A stretch of DNA of 64,000 nucleotides, from assembly GCA_910589595.1 (NCBI GenBank), contig CAJUTM010000007.1, positions 1 to 64,000 on the forward strand, written 5' to 3'. The stretch comes from an uncultured Eubacterium sp. (GTDB lineage Bacteria; Bacillota; Clostridia; Lachnospirales; Lachnospiraceae). This document shows, piece after piece, positions 17,022 through 24,796 of this stretch. Position numbers and translations under genes: made by a program. Under the pieces are notes generated by a model, which was not told the DNA's origin, ran no database searches, and saw only the letters and a program-made list of their open reading frames with translations. The number at the start of each line of letters is the position of its first letter. Position 1 is the first letter of the stretch.

Positions 17022-19148
17022 TTGAAAGTTATTAAACGGGATGGGCGCACGGCAGAGTATGACAGAAATAAAATACTCATTGCCATACGCAAGGCAAATG
17101 CAGAGGTAGAACCATTTGAAAGAGCGGGCGATGATATGATAGACGGTATCATTGCCGGTATCGAAAATATGAAGCGGGATACCATGCAGGTAGAGGATAT
17201 TCAGGATATTATTGAGCAGAAACTGATGGCAGCAGGTAAGTTTGACCTTGCGAAGAAATACATTATATACCGTTACACCCGAGAGTTAGTTCGTAAAGCC
17301 AATACCACAGACGATTCGATAATGAGTCTTCTTCAAAACAGCAACAAAGACGTCATGGAAGAAAATTCCAACAAAAATGCCTATGTAGCCAGTACACAGC
17401 GCGATTTGATTGCCGGTGAGGTGTCGAAAGATTTGACGAAGCGTGTGCTGCTTCCGGAGAAGATTACGAAAGCGCATGAAGAGGGCGTTATTCATTTTCA
17501 CGATATGGACTATTTTATCCAGCCGATTTTTAACTGCTGTCTCATCAATATCGGCGATATGCTTGATAAGGGAACGGTTATGAATGGCAAGCTGATTGAG
17601 AGTCCGAAGAGTTTTCAGGTTGCTTGTACGGTGATGACGCAGATTATTTCCGCGGTGGCAAGCAGCCAGTATGGCGGGCAGTCCGTCGATACGCGTCATT
17701 TGGGCAAGTATCTGCGCAAGAGCGCGGAAAAGTACCGCGCACAATATATGGAAAAGTTCGGTGATAAACTGGAAAAAGACATCGTGGAACAGTTTGTGCA
17801 CGAGCGTCTGCTGGACGAGCTCCGCTCCGGCGTGCAGACGATTCAGTACCAGATTAATACATTGATGACGACAAACGGCCAGTCGCCGTTCGTGACGCTG
17901 TTTTTGAATCTGGACGCAGAGGACGAGTATATTGAAGAGAATGCCATGATTATTGAGGAAATTCTCCGTCAGCGCTTAGAGGGAATCAAAAATGAAAAGG
18001 GTGTCTTTGTGACGCCGGCGTTCCCTAAAATTATTTATGTGCTGGATGAACATAATGCCCTCAAAGGCGGCAAATATGATTATATTACGAAGCTGGCAGT
18101 TAAATGTTCCGCCAAGAGAATGTATCCGGACTACATTTCCGCAAAGAAAATGAGGGAGCAGTTTGAGGGAAATGTATTTAGCTGTATGGGCTGCCGCAGT
18201 TTCCTGACGCCGTGGAAAGACGAGAATGGAAATTATAAATTCGAGGGACGTTTTAATCAGGGAGTTGTCAGTCTGAATCTGCCGCAAATTGCCATTCTGG
18301 CAGCCGGAAACATGGAAATGTTCTGGCAGTTGTTAGAGGAGAGGCTGTCGCTGTGCTTTGAGGCGCTGATGTGTCGCCACCGTGCTTTGGAGGGCGTGAC
18401 GAGCGACGTCAGTCCGATTCACTGGCAGTACGGGGCGATTGCCCGTCTGCGTAAAGGGGAAAAGATAGACAAGCTGCTTCACGGCGGCTACTCGACGATT
18501 TCACTCGGATATATCGGGTTATATGAGGCTACGAAGCTGATGACCGGCGAGAGCCAGACGAAAGAAAAGGGCAGCCGGTTTGCCAAAGCCCTGATGAACC
18601 GTCTGCGCCATGCAACGGATACGTGGAAAGAAGAGACCGGCATACATTTCGGACTTTATGGCACGCCGGCGGAGAGTCTCTGCTATCGTTTTGCCGAGAT
18701 TGATAAGAAACGTTTTGGTATTATTAAAGATGTGACGGATAAAGGCTATTATACCAACTCATACCATGTCGATGTGCGGGAGAAGATAAGCGCTTTCGAT
18801 AAATTTGATTTTGAGGCGCAGTTCCAGATGATTTCATCCGGCGGTGCGATTTCTTATATCGAGATTCCCAATATGCAGCACAACTTACCGGCGCTGGAAG
18901 AAGTTGTCAAATATATTTACGACCATATTTTGTACGCGGAATTTAATACGAAATCAGATTTTTGCCACGAGTGCGGTTATGATGGGGAGATTATTGTCAA
19001 CAGTAATCTGGAGTGGGAGTGCCCGAACTGCGGAAATACCGACCACGACAAGATGAACGTTACGCGGAGGACGTGCGGATATCTCGGTGAAAATTTCTGG
19101 AACGTAGGAAAGACAAAGGAAATCAATTCCCGCGTATTGCATTTATAA
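17022..19148 (+). CDS. nrdD: Anaerobic ribonucleoside-triphosphate reductase (class III)
   Basis: 708 residues from TTG 17022, preceded by AAAGGAG at 10 bases; an upstream TTG at 16992 is in frame but lacks a site. N-terminal ATP-cone (KVIKRDGRTAEYDRNKILIA) for allosteric control, the ten-stranded barrel, a C-terminal zinc site (CHECGYDG ... CPNCGN) and the glycyl-radical loop RRTCGYLGENFWN. It makes dNTPs from NTPs using formate in the absence of oxygen and needs NrdG to form the radical. nrdG follows after the structured spacer at 19161-19302. Confidence 0.97.
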   Translation: MKVIKRDGRTAEYDRNKILIAIRKANAEVEPFERAGDDMIDGIIAGIENMKRDTMQVEDIQDIIEQKLMAAGKFDLAKKYIIYRYTRELVRKANTTDDSIMSLLQNSNKDVMEENSNKNAYVASTQRDLIAGEVSKDLTKRVLLPEKITKAHEEGVIHFHDMDYFIQPIFNCCLINIGDMLDKGTVMNGKLIESPKSFQVACTVMTQIISAVASSQYGGQSVDTRHLGKYLRKSAEKYRAQYMEKFGDKLEKDIVEQFVHERLLDELRSGVQTIQYQINTLMTTNGQSPFVTLFLNLDAEDEYIEENAMIIEEILRQRLEGIKNEKGVFVTPAFPKIIYVLDEHNALKGGKYDYITKLAVKCSAKRMYPDYISAKKMREQFEGNVFSCMGCRSFLTPWKDENGNYKFEGRFNQGVVSLNLPQIAILAAGNMEMFWQLLEERLSLCFEALMCRHRALEGVTSDVSPIHWQYGAIARLRKGEKIDKLLHGGYSTISLGYIGLYEATKLMTGESQTKEKGSRFAKALMNRLRHATDTWKEETGIHFGLYGTPAESLCYRFAEIDKKRFGIIKDVTDKGYYTNSYHVDVREKISAFDKFDFEAQFQMISSGGAISYIEIPNMQHNLPALEEVVKYIYDHILYAEFNTKSDFCHECGYDGEIIVNSNLEWECPNCGNTDHDKMNVTRRTCGYLGENFWNVGKTKEINSRVLHL

Positions 19149-19160
19149 AAGAAGTATAAA

Positions 19161-19302
19161 TTGAAAAATAAGCTTGATAGCTTATTTTTCAATCAACTAT
19201 TTGTTTCTGAGCGAAAACAAATAGCTTTGTTCCGACACGAGAAACTCTTCGGGTTTTCTCGTGCGGTTCTTCGCGATAAATCGCTCAGAAATGAGGAATA
19301 TT
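19161..19302 (+). promoter_or_regulatory. Structured RNA element with pseudoknot, copy 1 (nrdG leader)
   Basis: Hairpin A (19161-19192) is a perfect 14-bp stem with loop TGAT. Hairpin B pairs CTATTTGTTT (19197-19206) with AAACAAATAG (19215-19224); its whole loop CTGAGCGA (19207-19214) is the exact complement of TCGCTCAG (19281-19288), giving an 8-bp pseudoknot that ends two bases before the ATGAGG ribosome binding region. Hairpin C (19236-19263) pairs CACGAGAAA with TTTCTCGTG. The pseudoknot 3' strand can instead pair locally (GCGA 19273-19276 with TCGC 19281-19284). The same plan recurs at 47440 and 53932 with compensating base changes. Confidence 0.75.
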
Positions 19303-19833
19303 GTGAATTATGCCGATATTAAGCAGTATGATGTAGCCAATGGCGTCGGAGTAAGGGTTTCCCTTTTTGTCAGCGGCTGCACACATCACTGCAAAGAGTG
19401 TTTTAATAAAGAAACATGGGATTTTAATTACGGGAAACCGTTTACCGAAAAAGAGATAGAGCAGATTATAGAATATTTAAAGCCTGATTATGTATCAGGC
19501 TTAACGTTACTGGGCGGCGAGCCGATGGAGCCGTCCAATCAGGAGGGGCTGTTACCGCTTTTGCGGAAAGTACACGAATGCTATCCGCAAAAAAATGTGT
19601 GGTGCTATTCCGGATACCTTTTCGACAGGGATATTGTCGGCGATATGTATGAAAAATCCGAAGTGACAAGGGAATTGCTGTCGTATATTGATATTCTGGT
19701 AGACGGTGAGTTCGTTGCGGAAAAGAAAAATCTGAAAGTCAATTTCCGCGGTTCCGATAATCAGCGTATTATTGATGTCAGGAAATCGCTGGAGACCGGT
19801 GAAGTCGTTCACTGGGAGGGAGAGATTGTTTAG
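19303..19833 (+). CDS. nrdG: Anaerobic ribonucleotide reductase activating protein (radical SAM)
   Basis: 176 residues from GTG 19303, placed 6 bases after ATGAGGA; MNYADIKQYDVANGVGVRVS is the usual NrdG start. The radical SAM cluster motif is CTHHCKECFN (CxxxCxxC), followed by TLLGGEPMEP. It uses S-adenosylmethionine to create the glycyl radical in NrdD. An ATG at 19291 is in frame but would sit inside the ribosome binding site. Its leader is the structured element at 19161-19302, so NrdG synthesis may be controlled separately from NrdD. Confidence 0.95.
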   Translation: MNYADIKQYDVANGVGVRVSLFVSGCTHHCKECFNKETWDFNYGKPFTEKEIEQIIEYLKPDYVSGLTLLGGEPMEPSNQEGLLPLLRKVHECYPQKNVWCYSGYLFDRDIVGDMYEKSEVTRELLSYIDILVDGEFVAEKKNLKVNFRGSDNQRIIDVRKSLETGEVVHWEGEIV

Positions 19834-19900
19834 CGGAAGCGGATGGCTGCCGGAGGATGTTTATAGAAAGACTTCCTCCGCTACGCTTCGGAATGGAGGA
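19834..19900 (+). promoter_or_regulatory. Reduced form of the structured element before dut
   Basis: The right end, CTTCCTCCGCTACGCTTCGG then AATGGAGG, is nearly identical to the right end of the 53932 copy. CGCTTCGG (19884-19891) can pair with CGGAAGCG (19834-19841) with one mismatch, enclosing a hairpin CGGAGGA (19851-19857) / TCCTCCG (19874-19880). Hairpins A and B of the full element are missing. Confidence 0.5.
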
Positions 19901-19905
19901 TTGTG

Positions 19906-20352
19906 ATGAATGCAGTAAAAGTACGTTTTAAGAAATTAAATGCAGGGGCTAAGATGCCGGATTACGGAACGGAATATGCGGCGGGAGCGGATTTGTATGC
20001 CTGTATGGAAGAACCGTTGACGATAAAAGCGGGAACGACGGAATTTGTGAATACCGGTATTGCTATGGAGATTCCGGAGGGGCTGGTAGGACTTATTTAC
20101 GCCAGAAGCGGACTCGCCTGTAAGCGGGGGGTAGCTCCCGCCAACAAAGTCGGCGTCATAGACAGCGATTACCGCGGTGAGATTATGGTAGCTCTGTACA
20201 ACCATTCGCAGGAGGATGTCACGCTCGAATCCGGAGAGAGAGTGGCGCAGATGGTAATTACCCCTTATGTGTTTGCGGAGTATGAGGAGTCCGGCGAGCT
20301 GCAGGATTCGGTGCGCGGCGCCGGAGGATTTGGCTCTACCGGAATGAAATAG
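19906..20352 (+). CDS. dut: dUTP diphosphatase
   Basis: 148 residues, trimeric dUTPase size. Conserved motifs in order: AGADLYAC, the ARSGLACKRG phosphate-binding motif, GVIDSDYRGEIMVAL with the catalytic Asp, GERVAQMVI and the C-terminal RGAGGFGSTG arm. It hydrolyses dUTP to dUMP, keeping uracil out of DNA and feeding thymidylate synthesis. ATG 19906 follows AATGGAGG at 6 bases. It lies with nrdDG, so nucleotide genes are grouped. Confidence 0.97.
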   Translation: MNAVKVRFKKLNAGAKMPDYGTEYAAGADLYACMEEPLTIKAGTTEFVNTGIAMEIPEGLVGLIYARSGLACKRGVAPANKVGVIDSDYRGEIMVALYNHSQEDVTLESGERVAQMVITPYVFAEYEESGELQDSVRGAGGFGSTGMK

Positions 20353-20382
20353 TTTACTCCAATCCCCTTTTTGTGGTATGAT
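20353..20382 (+). promoter_or_regulatory. Promoter of leuCD
   Basis: TTTACT (20353-20358), 18 bases, TATGAT (20377-20382), directly after the dut stop and 35 bases before leuC. Confidence 0.5.
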
Positions 20383-20416
20383 GGGAGACAGACAAATTGG
20401 AAAGGATGGAAAAATC

Positions 20417-21682
20417 ATGGGAATGACAATGACACAGAAGATTCTTGCGGCGCATGCCGGATTAGAATCTGTAGTTGCCGGTCAGTTGATTGAAGCTGAT
20501 TTGGATTTGGTTTTGGCGAATGATATTACAGGACCGGTAGCGATTCATGAAGTAGAGAAATTAAATAAAAAGACGGTATTTGACAAGGACAAGATTGCTC
20601 TTGTGCCGGACCATTTTGCCCCGAATAAAGATATTAAGTCGGCGGAACATTGCAAGTGTGTGCGCGAGTATGCGAAAGCGCAGGGCATTACCAATTATTT
20701 CGAAGTGGGAGAGATGGGCATTGAGCATGCGCTTTTGCCTGAGAAAGGATTGATTGTAGCCGGAGAGACATGTATTGGTGCAGATTCCCATACGTGTACA
20801 TACGGCGCGCTCGGCGCTTTTTCGACTGGAGTCGGAAGTACGGATATGGGCGCCGGTATGATTACCGGTAAGGCATGGTTTAAAGTGCCGTCGGCAATCA
20901 AAGTAGTACTCACCGGCAAATTAAAGCCGTGGGTGAGCGGTAAGGACGTAATTCTCCATTTGATTGGAATGATTGGCGTCGACGGGGCGCTGTACAAATC
21001 ACTCGAATTTACCGGCGACGGCGTGGCAAGCCTTTCCATGGACGACCGCTTTACGATTGCCAATATGGCGATTGAGGCGGGAGCGAAAAACGGTATTTTT
21101 CCGGTGGATGATAAGACGGTTGCCTATATGGAAGAGCATTCGTCAAAGAAATATAACGTATATGAGGCGGATGAAGATGCGGTATATGACGAGACGATAA
21201 CGATTCCGCTCAGCGAGTTAGAGCCTACAGTGGCGTTTCCACATTTGCCGGAAAACACGAAGACAGTCAGGGAGGCCGGCGATATTGCCATTGACCAGAT
21301 AGTAATCGGCTCCTGTACGAATGGGCGAATTGAAGATATGCGTGTGGCGGCCAGAATTTTAGAGGGGCGCAAGGTAAAAAAAGGAATCCGCTGTATTGTG
21401 ATTCCCGCTACGCAGGCCATCTATCTGCAAGCCATTGAAGAGGGACTGACACAGACGTTTATTAAGGCGGGAGCGATTGTGAGTACGCCGACATGCGGCC
21501 CGTGTCTGGGCGGCCATATGGGTATTCTGGCAGAGGGAGAACGCGCAGTCTCCACGACGAACCGTAACTTTGTCGGACGAATGGGACATGTCAATTCCGA
21601 AATTTATCTGGCGAGTCCTGCGGTGGCGGCGGCAAGCGCTGTCACGGGCAAGATTTCCGAGCCGGCTGAATTGGGCTTATAG
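20417..21682 (+). CDS. leuC: 3-isopropylmalate dehydratase large subunit (LeuC / HacA type)
   Basis: 421 residues, the shorter clostridial/archaeal-type aconitase-family large subunit. Iron-sulfur ligands appear in GADSHTCTYG and in ATPTCGPC-type sequence TPTCGPCLGGHMG; GSCTNGRIEDMRVA is the family signature. ATG 20417 follows AAAGGATGG; the in-frame upstream codons lack a site. The small subunit follows after 18 bases. With no leuA or leuB here, related substrates (homoaconitate, methylmalate) are possible, but isopropylmalate is the default. Confidence 0.92.
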   Translation: MGMTMTQKILAAHAGLESVVAGQLIEADLDLVLANDITGPVAIHEVEKLNKKTVFDKDKIALVPDHFAPNKDIKSAEHCKCVREYAKAQGITNYFEVGEMGIEHALLPEKGLIVAGETCIGADSHTCTYGALGAFSTGVGSTDMGAGMITGKAWFKVPSAIKVVLTGKLKPWVSGKDVILHLIGMIGVDGALYKSLEFTGDGVASLSMDDRFTIANMAIEAGAKNGIFPVDDKTVAYMEEHSSKKYNVYEADEDAVYDETITIPLSELEPTVAFPHLPENTKTVREAGDIAIDQIVIGSCTNGRIEDMRVAARILEGRKVKKGIRCIVIPATQAIYLQAIEEGLTQTFIKAGAIVSTPTCGPCLGGHMGILAEGERAVSTTNRNFVGRMGHVNSEIYLASPAVAAASAVTGKISEPAELGL

Positions 21683-21700
21683 AGACAGGAGGTTGAGAAA

Positions 21701-22189
21701 ATGAAAGCATTAGGAGCAGTATTTAAGTATGGGGATAATGTGGATACGGATGTTATTATTCCGGCGCGTTATCTGAACTCCTCGGATCCGGCAGAGCTGG
21801 CGACACATTGTATGGAGGATATAGATAAAGAATTTGTAAATAAAGTGAAAAAAGGCGATATTATTGTGGCTACGAAAAATTTCGGCTGCGGTTCTTCGCG
21901 GGAACATGCCCCGATTGCCATTAAAGCGTCCGGTGTGAGCTGCGTCATTGCAGAAACGTTTGCCCGCATTTTTTACCGCAATTCCATTAATATCGGTCTG
22001 CCAATCATCGAATGCAAAGAAGCTTCCGAGCGCATTGAGGCGGGCGACGAGGTGGAAATAGATTTTGACAGCGGTCTCATCACAAATAAAACAAAAAATG
22101 AGAGTTATCAGGGGCAGGCATTTCCGGAGTTTATGCAGAAAATCATTAAGGCAGAGGGCCTGATGAATTATATTAATGCCAAAGATTGA
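21701..22189 (+). CDS. leuD: 3-isopropylmalate dehydratase small subunit
   Basis: 162 residues, matching the short LeuD form that pairs with the 421-residue LeuC. Swivel-domain motifs: YGDNVDTDVIIPARYL at the start and FGCGSSREHAPIAIKASG. It closes the active site of the LeuC partner. The ribosome binding site is AGGAGG; an intrinsic terminator follows at 22206-22241. Confidence 0.94.
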   Translation: MKALGAVFKYGDNVDTDVIIPARYLNSSDPAELATHCMEDIDKEFVNKVKKGDIIVATKNFGCGSSREHAPIAIKASGVSCVIAETFARIFYRNSINIGLPIIECKEASERIEAGDEVEIDFDSGLITNKTKNESYQGQAFPEFMQKIIKAEGLMNYINAKD

Positions 22190-22205
22190 TGAAATCACAG
22201 GAAAA

Positions 22206-22241
22206 GGAAAGATGTGCAGATTTGTATATCTTTCTTTTTTT
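22206..22241 (+). terminator. Terminator after leuCD
   Basis: GAAAGAT (22207-22213) pairs with ATCTTTC (22228-22234), followed by seven T residues. Confidence 0.7.
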
Positions 22242-22360
22242 GTTCACAATTTTGTGGTATGATAAAGATACTTACTGCTTTGAGCCGTTAAGGAAAGAAG
22301 CGATTATGTACAAATGTTGTGCCGGCGTTTCGTGCCGGTGCGGGAAAGGTATGGTTAGTT

Positions 22361-23479
22361 ATGAAAAAAAAGAGTAGATGGAATCCCCAATATGCGATTA
22401 TTTGTCTGATACTTGTCGCAGTAATTGGTTTTATCGTTTATTATATGGTATCCGCAAACCAAAAACAGGGAAAAGAGAGAAATTCCGGCGACGGCGCGGA
22501 AAAGAAGCCGCAGACAGAGGCTGCGGGGGAGATGAAAGACGGAGAATTAATTGACTACGAAAAGAGCGGCAGTCTTAAACTCGATAATTACATCGGCATA
22601 AAGGCGACGGTGACTCCGACGAAGCAGGAGGTATATGAAGCTATCTTACAGAATGTCAAAAAGAAGAAAGTTACCGTCAGCGGTGAGGAGCGTGTCAAAA
22701 AGGGAGACTGGGTTCTCATGGACTATGAGGGCGAGATTGGCGGGCAGAAAATAGAGGAGCTGGAAGAAACGGATATTGTCATTCAGGTAGGAGCGGGAGA
22801 TTTGTTTAACGCCGATTTTCAGCGGAAACTGACCGGCCTGTCGTTAGGACAGGGATATGTCTTCGACGTATCGTTTCCGGAAAATTATTTTGATTTGGAT
22901 GTAGCCGGCCAGACGGTAAAGTTTACGGTTGCGATTAGCCGTAAGTTTAACGAGACATTTGTAAAACCTCTCACCGATAATAAATATCAAAAAGAAGAGG
23001 ATTATTTTGCCTATGTAAAAGAGAAAGAAAAAGAGAAAAACGTTGACGCTCTCGGTGATATGATTTGGGATGACTTTTTGGGGAAATGCAAAGTCCTCAA
23101 GTACCCGAAAGGAAGTAAGGAACAGGCCTTTAAGGATTTGAAACGGCAGTACAAAGGCGTCGGCGATATGAGTGGTTCTTCTTACGAAGAGGTTATTATG
23201 GAACTGGGAATGACGGAAGACGACGTAAAAGATTTGGCAGGAGACGAAGTTAAGGGAAGAATGGTGGCAAAGTCAATCGCGGTCAAAGAGCATCTTGTGC
23301 TGTCCGACGAGCAGTATCGGCAGTATCTGATGGATGAAGTTTCTCCGAGTGACGACGAGGAGTTGTCGTTAGAAGATTTGGAAAAGAGATATGCCAAAGA
23401 TAACAGTGTATATCCGCGGGATGATATGCTGATTCGCCTCGTCAAAGAGTTTGTTGGGAAACAGGCAAAACAGAAGTAG
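22361..23479 (+). CDS. Membrane-anchored trigger-factor-like peptidyl-prolyl isomerase
   Basis: 372 residues. One membrane helix near the N terminus (about 13-33, IICLILVAVIGFIVYYM) serves as anchor. An FKBP domain at about residues 105-200 (KKGDWVLMDYEGEIGG, GLSLGQGYVFDVSFPENY) is of the trigger-factor kind, and the C-terminal 170 residues are helical as in the trigger-factor chaperone arms; the ribosome-binding N domain is absent. It probably assists folding of exported proteins outside the membrane. ATG 22361 follows GGGAAAGG; the longer frame from 22319 reads through a hairpin and has no site. Confidence 0.82.
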   Translation: MKKKSRWNPQYAIICLILVAVIGFIVYYMVSANQKQGKERNSGDGAEKKPQTEAAGEMKDGELIDYEKSGSLKLDNYIGIKATVTPTKQEVYEAILQNVKKKKVTVSGEERVKKGDWVLMDYEGEIGGQKIEELEETDIVIQVGAGDLFNADFQRKLTGLSLGQGYVFDVSFPENYFDLDVAGQTVKFTVAISRKFNETFVKPLTDNKYQKEEDYFAYVKEKEKEKNVDALGDMIWDDFLGKCKVLKYPKGSKEQAFKDLKRQYKGVGDMSGSSYEEVIMELGMTEDDVKDLAGDEVKGRMVAKSIAVKEHLVLSDEQYRQYLMDEVSPSDDEELSLEDLEKRYAKDNSVYPRDDMLIRLVKEFVGKQAKQK

Positions 23480-23494
23480 AAATGAGGAGAGATT

Positions 23495-24049
23495 ATGGGG
23501 GAAAAGACGAAAGGCTTTTTTGATTTTGAGAGCAGAGAGGGATTTGAACAGGCGGAAAAAGAAGCGGACATCATTAGCAAGCTGGTAGAGAAGACGGATT
23601 TTTCGAATCCGCGTATTACGTTAAAGGTGTATAACAAACTCGTTGCAGAGAAACGTTTCAGTACGGTCACAGGATATTTCTTTCTGCTTGAGCTGCGCAA
23701 GAAAATTCTCGAGAGCAAGTTGGTTCCGGAAGAGGAATTAATTCCCATACCGATTAAAGAACCGCAGGAGAAAAATGACGTCATACCAAAGGCCTCTTTT
23801 CAGGAGGGGAAATTCCGCAAGCTGTACGAGGGCCAGAAATTATTAAATAAAAAGCTTAAAATTGCCATTGCCGTGCTCGTAATCGCTATTATTGGTTTCG
23901 TTGTTATTAATTTCAAATTTGAGTATACTATTTTCACGTATTTTACAGATTATAAGGCGAAAATGGAAGAGGAACTGGTTGACAAATACGAACACTGGGA
24001 AGAACAGTTAAAGGCAAGAGAGAGTAAACTCGGAAAAGAAGCGCAGTAG
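23495..24049 (+). CDS. Hypothetical single-pass membrane protein
   Basis: 184 residues: a cytoplasmic helical domain of about 120 residues (LVEKTDFSNPRITLKVYNKL), one transmembrane helix (about 125-145, KIAIAVLVIAIIGFVVINF) and a charged coiled-coil tail ending at residue 184. It sits between the isomerase and the response regulator with short gaps and good ribosome binding sites, so it is probably co-transcribed. I do not recognise a family. Confidence 0.8.
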   Translation: MGEKTKGFFDFESREGFEQAEKEADIISKLVEKTDFSNPRITLKVYNKLVAEKRFSTVTGYFFLLELRKKILESKLVPEEELIPIPIKEPQEKNDVIPKASFQEGKFRKLYEGQKLLNKKLKIAIAVLVIAIIGFVVINFKFEYTIFTYFTDYKAKMEEELVDKYEHWEEQLKARESKLGKEAQ

Positions 24050-24073
24050 GGCGCTGATGATAAGGAGGTAACG

Positions 24074-24745
24074 ATGGCGGAGAATACTATTTTGATTGTA
24101 GATGATGAGCAGAGAATGCGCAAATTAGTAAAAGATTTTCTTACAAAACAGGATTTTACCGTGTTGGAGGCAGCAGACGGAGAAGAGGCGGTTGATTTGT
24201 TTTTTGAGAAAAAAGATATTGATTTAGTCATTTTGGATGTGATGATGCCGAAGATGGACGGCTGGGAGACTTGTCGGGAAATCCGTCAGTATTCGCAGGT
24301 GCCGATTATTATGCTGACGGCGCGCGGCAGTGAAAACGATGAGCTGCGGGGGTTTGATTTAGGTGTTGACGAGTATATTGCCAAACCGTTCAGTCCGAAA
24401 ATTCTCGTTGCGCGGGTACAGGCTCTCCTGCGGAGAACCAATTCCATGAGTGAGGAAAATTTGGAATACGGCGGAATTGTGCTTAACCGTTCGGCGCACG
24501 AAGTCAGGATTGACGGGAAGCGGATTGACCTCAGTTTCAAGGAGTTTGAATTGCTGACTTATTTTATGGAAAATAAAGACATCGCCCTGTCGAGGGAGCG
24601 GATTCTGAATCATGTGTGGGATTATGATTATTTCGGGGACGCGAGAACGATTGATACGCATGTGAAGAAGCTGCGGAGCAAGATGGGTGATAAGGGGAAA
24701 TTTATCAAAACGATTTGGGGAATGGGTTACAAATTTGAAGTGTAG
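24074..24745 (+). CDS. OmpR/PhoB-family response regulator
   Basis: 223 residues. Receiver domain with acceptor Asp55 (LVILDVMMPKMDG), switch residues in IIMLTARG and Lys in YIAKPFSP; C-terminal winged helix (LSFKEFELLTYFMENKDIAL, RTIDTHVKKLRSKMG, WGMGYKFEV). It binds DNA as a phosphorylated dimer. It is followed 51 bases later by its likely kinase. AAGGAGG precedes the ATG. Confidence 0.95.
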   Translation: MAENTILIVDDEQRMRKLVKDFLTKQDFTVLEAADGEEAVDLFFEKKDIDLVILDVMMPKMDGWETCREIRQYSQVPIIMLTARGSENDELRGFDLGVDEYIAKPFSPKILVARVQALLRRTNSMSEENLEYGGIVLNRSAHEVRIDGKRIDLSFKEFELLTYFMENKDIALSRERILNHVWDYDYFGDARTIDTHVKKLRSKMGDKGKFIKTIWGMGYKFEV

Positions 24746-24796
24746 CGGAAAAGTTATTTTGCCATGTGTGAGGGCGCGGACAAACGGAGGCAGTGC

